A DNA stretch of 7,025 nucleotides from an uncultured Mycoplasma sp. Its GTDB lineage: Bacteria > Bacillota_I > Bacilli_A > Mycoplasmatales > Metamycoplasmataceae. Below the pieces are notes generated by a model. That model had not been told where the DNA came from. It saw nothing but the letters and a program-made list of their open reading frames with translations, and ran no database searches. Of the stretch, positions 5,618 through 7,025 are shown piece by piece; position 1 is the stretch's first letter, and each line of letters starts with the position of its first letter. The position numbers and the translations under genes were made by a program. The stretch lies in assembly GCA_947040465.1 (NCBI GenBank), contig CAMRBO010000027.1, forward strand, positions 1-7,025, read 5' to 3'.

Positions 5618-7025
5618 ATGTCAAATGAATATTCAGCAAGTAACATAAAGGTTCTAAAAGGTTTAGAGCCTGTTAGAAAAAGACCTGGAATGTATATAGG
5701 AACAACTGGTAAAAAAGGGTTGCACCACCTAATTTGAGAAGTTGTTGATAATTCTATTGATGAGGCAATGGCAGGTTTTGCGTCAGTTATTACAATTGAA
5801 CTTGATGATGATGGTTACGTGACAGTAAATGATGATGGTCGTGGTATCCCTACTGATATTCATCCTCAAACAGGTCTTTCTACAGTGGAAACAGTTTTAA
5901 CTGTCTTACATGCTGGTGGAAAATTTGATTCTGATACTTATAAAGTTTCTGGAGGATTACATGGTGTTGGAGCATCTGTAGTTAATGCTCTTAGTGCTAA
6001 TTTGAAGGTTTGAATAAAAAGAAATGGAAATCTTTATTTCCAAGAATTCAAAGATGGTGGGGTTTCTCAAGGTTCTATACAAATAATTGGTGAAGTAAAT
6101 GAAAAAGACACTGGTACCAAGATTTCTTTCAAACCTGATTTTACAATAATGGAGAAAAATGATTTTGAATTTCCTGTTATTTTAGATAGAGCAAAACAAA
6201 TAGCTTATCTAAATAAAGGAATCACAATCAAACTTATTGACAAAAGAACAAGTGATATTATTGATAAAACTTTCTATTTCGAAGGTGGAATTAAAGAATA
6301 TGTTAAAGAATTGAATAAAGGAAGAACCCTTATTCATGAAGAAATTATTTATGCAGAAGGAAAAGTTAAGGGTGATGATGGAGATGTTATTGTAGAAGTG
6401 GCAATGCAATATAACCACGGATATCAAAACAACGTTGTTTCATATGCAAATAACATTTCTACCATTGAAGGCGGAACTCATGAACAAGGATTCACAGATG
6501 CTTTAACAAGAATATTAAATAACTATGCTGGAGCTAACAAACTGTTCAAAAATGAAGATGAAAAACTTACTAGAGAAGATGTTCGCGAAGGTTTAACTGC
6601 AATAATTTCAATAAAACATGTTGAACCTATTTTTGAAGGACAAACAAAAGGAAAACTTGGAAATAAAGATGCAAGAATGGCAACCAACAAAGTTCTTTCT
6701 ATTGAACTTGAAAAATTTTTGGGAGAAAATCCTGATCAAGCAAAAATGATTATTGAAAAAACTTTACTTGCTCAAAGAGCGCGTTTTGCTGCTACCAATG
6801 CAAGAGAAGCAACAAGAAGAAAAACTATTTTTGATATTACAGCACTTCCAGGAAAACTTGCTGATTGTTCATCTAAAAATGCTGAAATATCTGAAATATA
6901 CATTGTGGAGGGTGATTCTGCTGGAGGTTCTGCTAAAATGGGTAGAGATAGAGAAACACAAGCAATCTTGCCATTAAGAGGTAAGATAATAAACTCTGAA
7001 AAAGCAAGAATTGACAAAGTATTTG
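5618..7025 (+). CDS. gyrB: DNA gyrase subunit B (partial, N-terminal 469 residues)
   Basis: GyrB supplies ATPase and TOPRIM functions to the A2B2 gyrase that negatively supercoils DNA. In order: the GHKL ATPase domain, with EVVDNSIDEA at 41-50 (catalytic Glu41, Mg-binding Asn45), DDGRGIP at 72-78 and GGLHGVGA at 112-119; the transducer domain, with the QTK loop at 342-344; and the TOPRIM start, with EGDSAGGS at 431-438 and LPLRGK at 451-456. It is GyrB rather than ParE because PGKLADCSSK (411-420) and the EKARIDK stretch (461-467) match GyrB, where ParE differs. Residue 441 is Met where most bacteria have Gln (SAKQGRDR), a mild oddity. The start has AGAGG 5 bases upstream. The gene runs off the window; about 170 further residues, including the DxD of TOPRIM, are expected. 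gyrA commonly follows in mollicutes. Confidence 0.97.

Noticed and set aside
6209..7017. Open frames at 6209-6427 (-), 6753-6977 (+) and 6772-7017 (-)
   Set aside because: All overlap the unmistakable gyrB frame and are shadows.
5618..7025. ParE (topoisomerase IV subunit B) instead of GyrB
   Set aside because: The segment before TOPRIM (PGKLADCSSK) and the EKARIDK stretch fit GyrB, and ParE differs there.

Overview
The window comes from a wall-less, low-GC mollicute. Several genes read as one continuous frame only if TGA is tryptophan (genetic code 4). Under the standard code the MupG-like gene, the PTS IIC gene, both unknown membrane-protein genes and the gene before gyrB would all be broken. 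Base composition is very AT-rich, and genes use AAGGAG-like ribosome sites and TATAAT promoters. This fits the Spiroplasma/Mesoplasma/Entomoplasma side of the Mollicutes; the exact genus cannot be fixed from this window.

Layout, left to right. (1) Bases 1-284, plus strand: the last codons of rpsD (ribosomal protein S4), then a 66-residue TTG-started protein with two CxxC knuckles around a hydrophobic segment, closed by terminators. (2) Bases 372-1803, minus strand: a transcript with a PTS lactose/cellobiose-type IIA protein followed by a MupG/DUF871-family TIM-barrel protein, a probable 6-phospho-glycosidase. It ends in a 15-bp hairpin that also serves the plus-strand genes. (3) Bases 1978-4568, minus strand: a second transcript with PTS IIB, PTS IIC and an unknown three-helix membrane protein whose start codon overlaps the IIC stop, ending in its own hairpin. 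(4) Bases 4727-5550, plus strand: a divergent pair, a 101-residue two-helix membrane protein and a 172-residue soluble protein, overlapping as TAATG. The first seems to be translated from a leaderless message. (5) From 5618, plus strand: gyrB, with its own extended -10 promoter, running off the right edge after 469 codons.

The two minus-strand transcripts together give a complete sugar uptake and cleavage route. IIA and IIB relay phosphate to a disaccharide imported by IIC, and the MupG-like protein would cleave the phosphorylated product. The characterised MupG substrate is a cell-wall disaccharide, although this host should have no wall. The unknown membrane protein coupled to IIC and the unknown pair before gyrB are the least explained parts of the window. 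No tRNA, rRNA, insertion sequence, CRISPR array or phage gene was seen, and no gene-free stretch exceeds about 180 bases.
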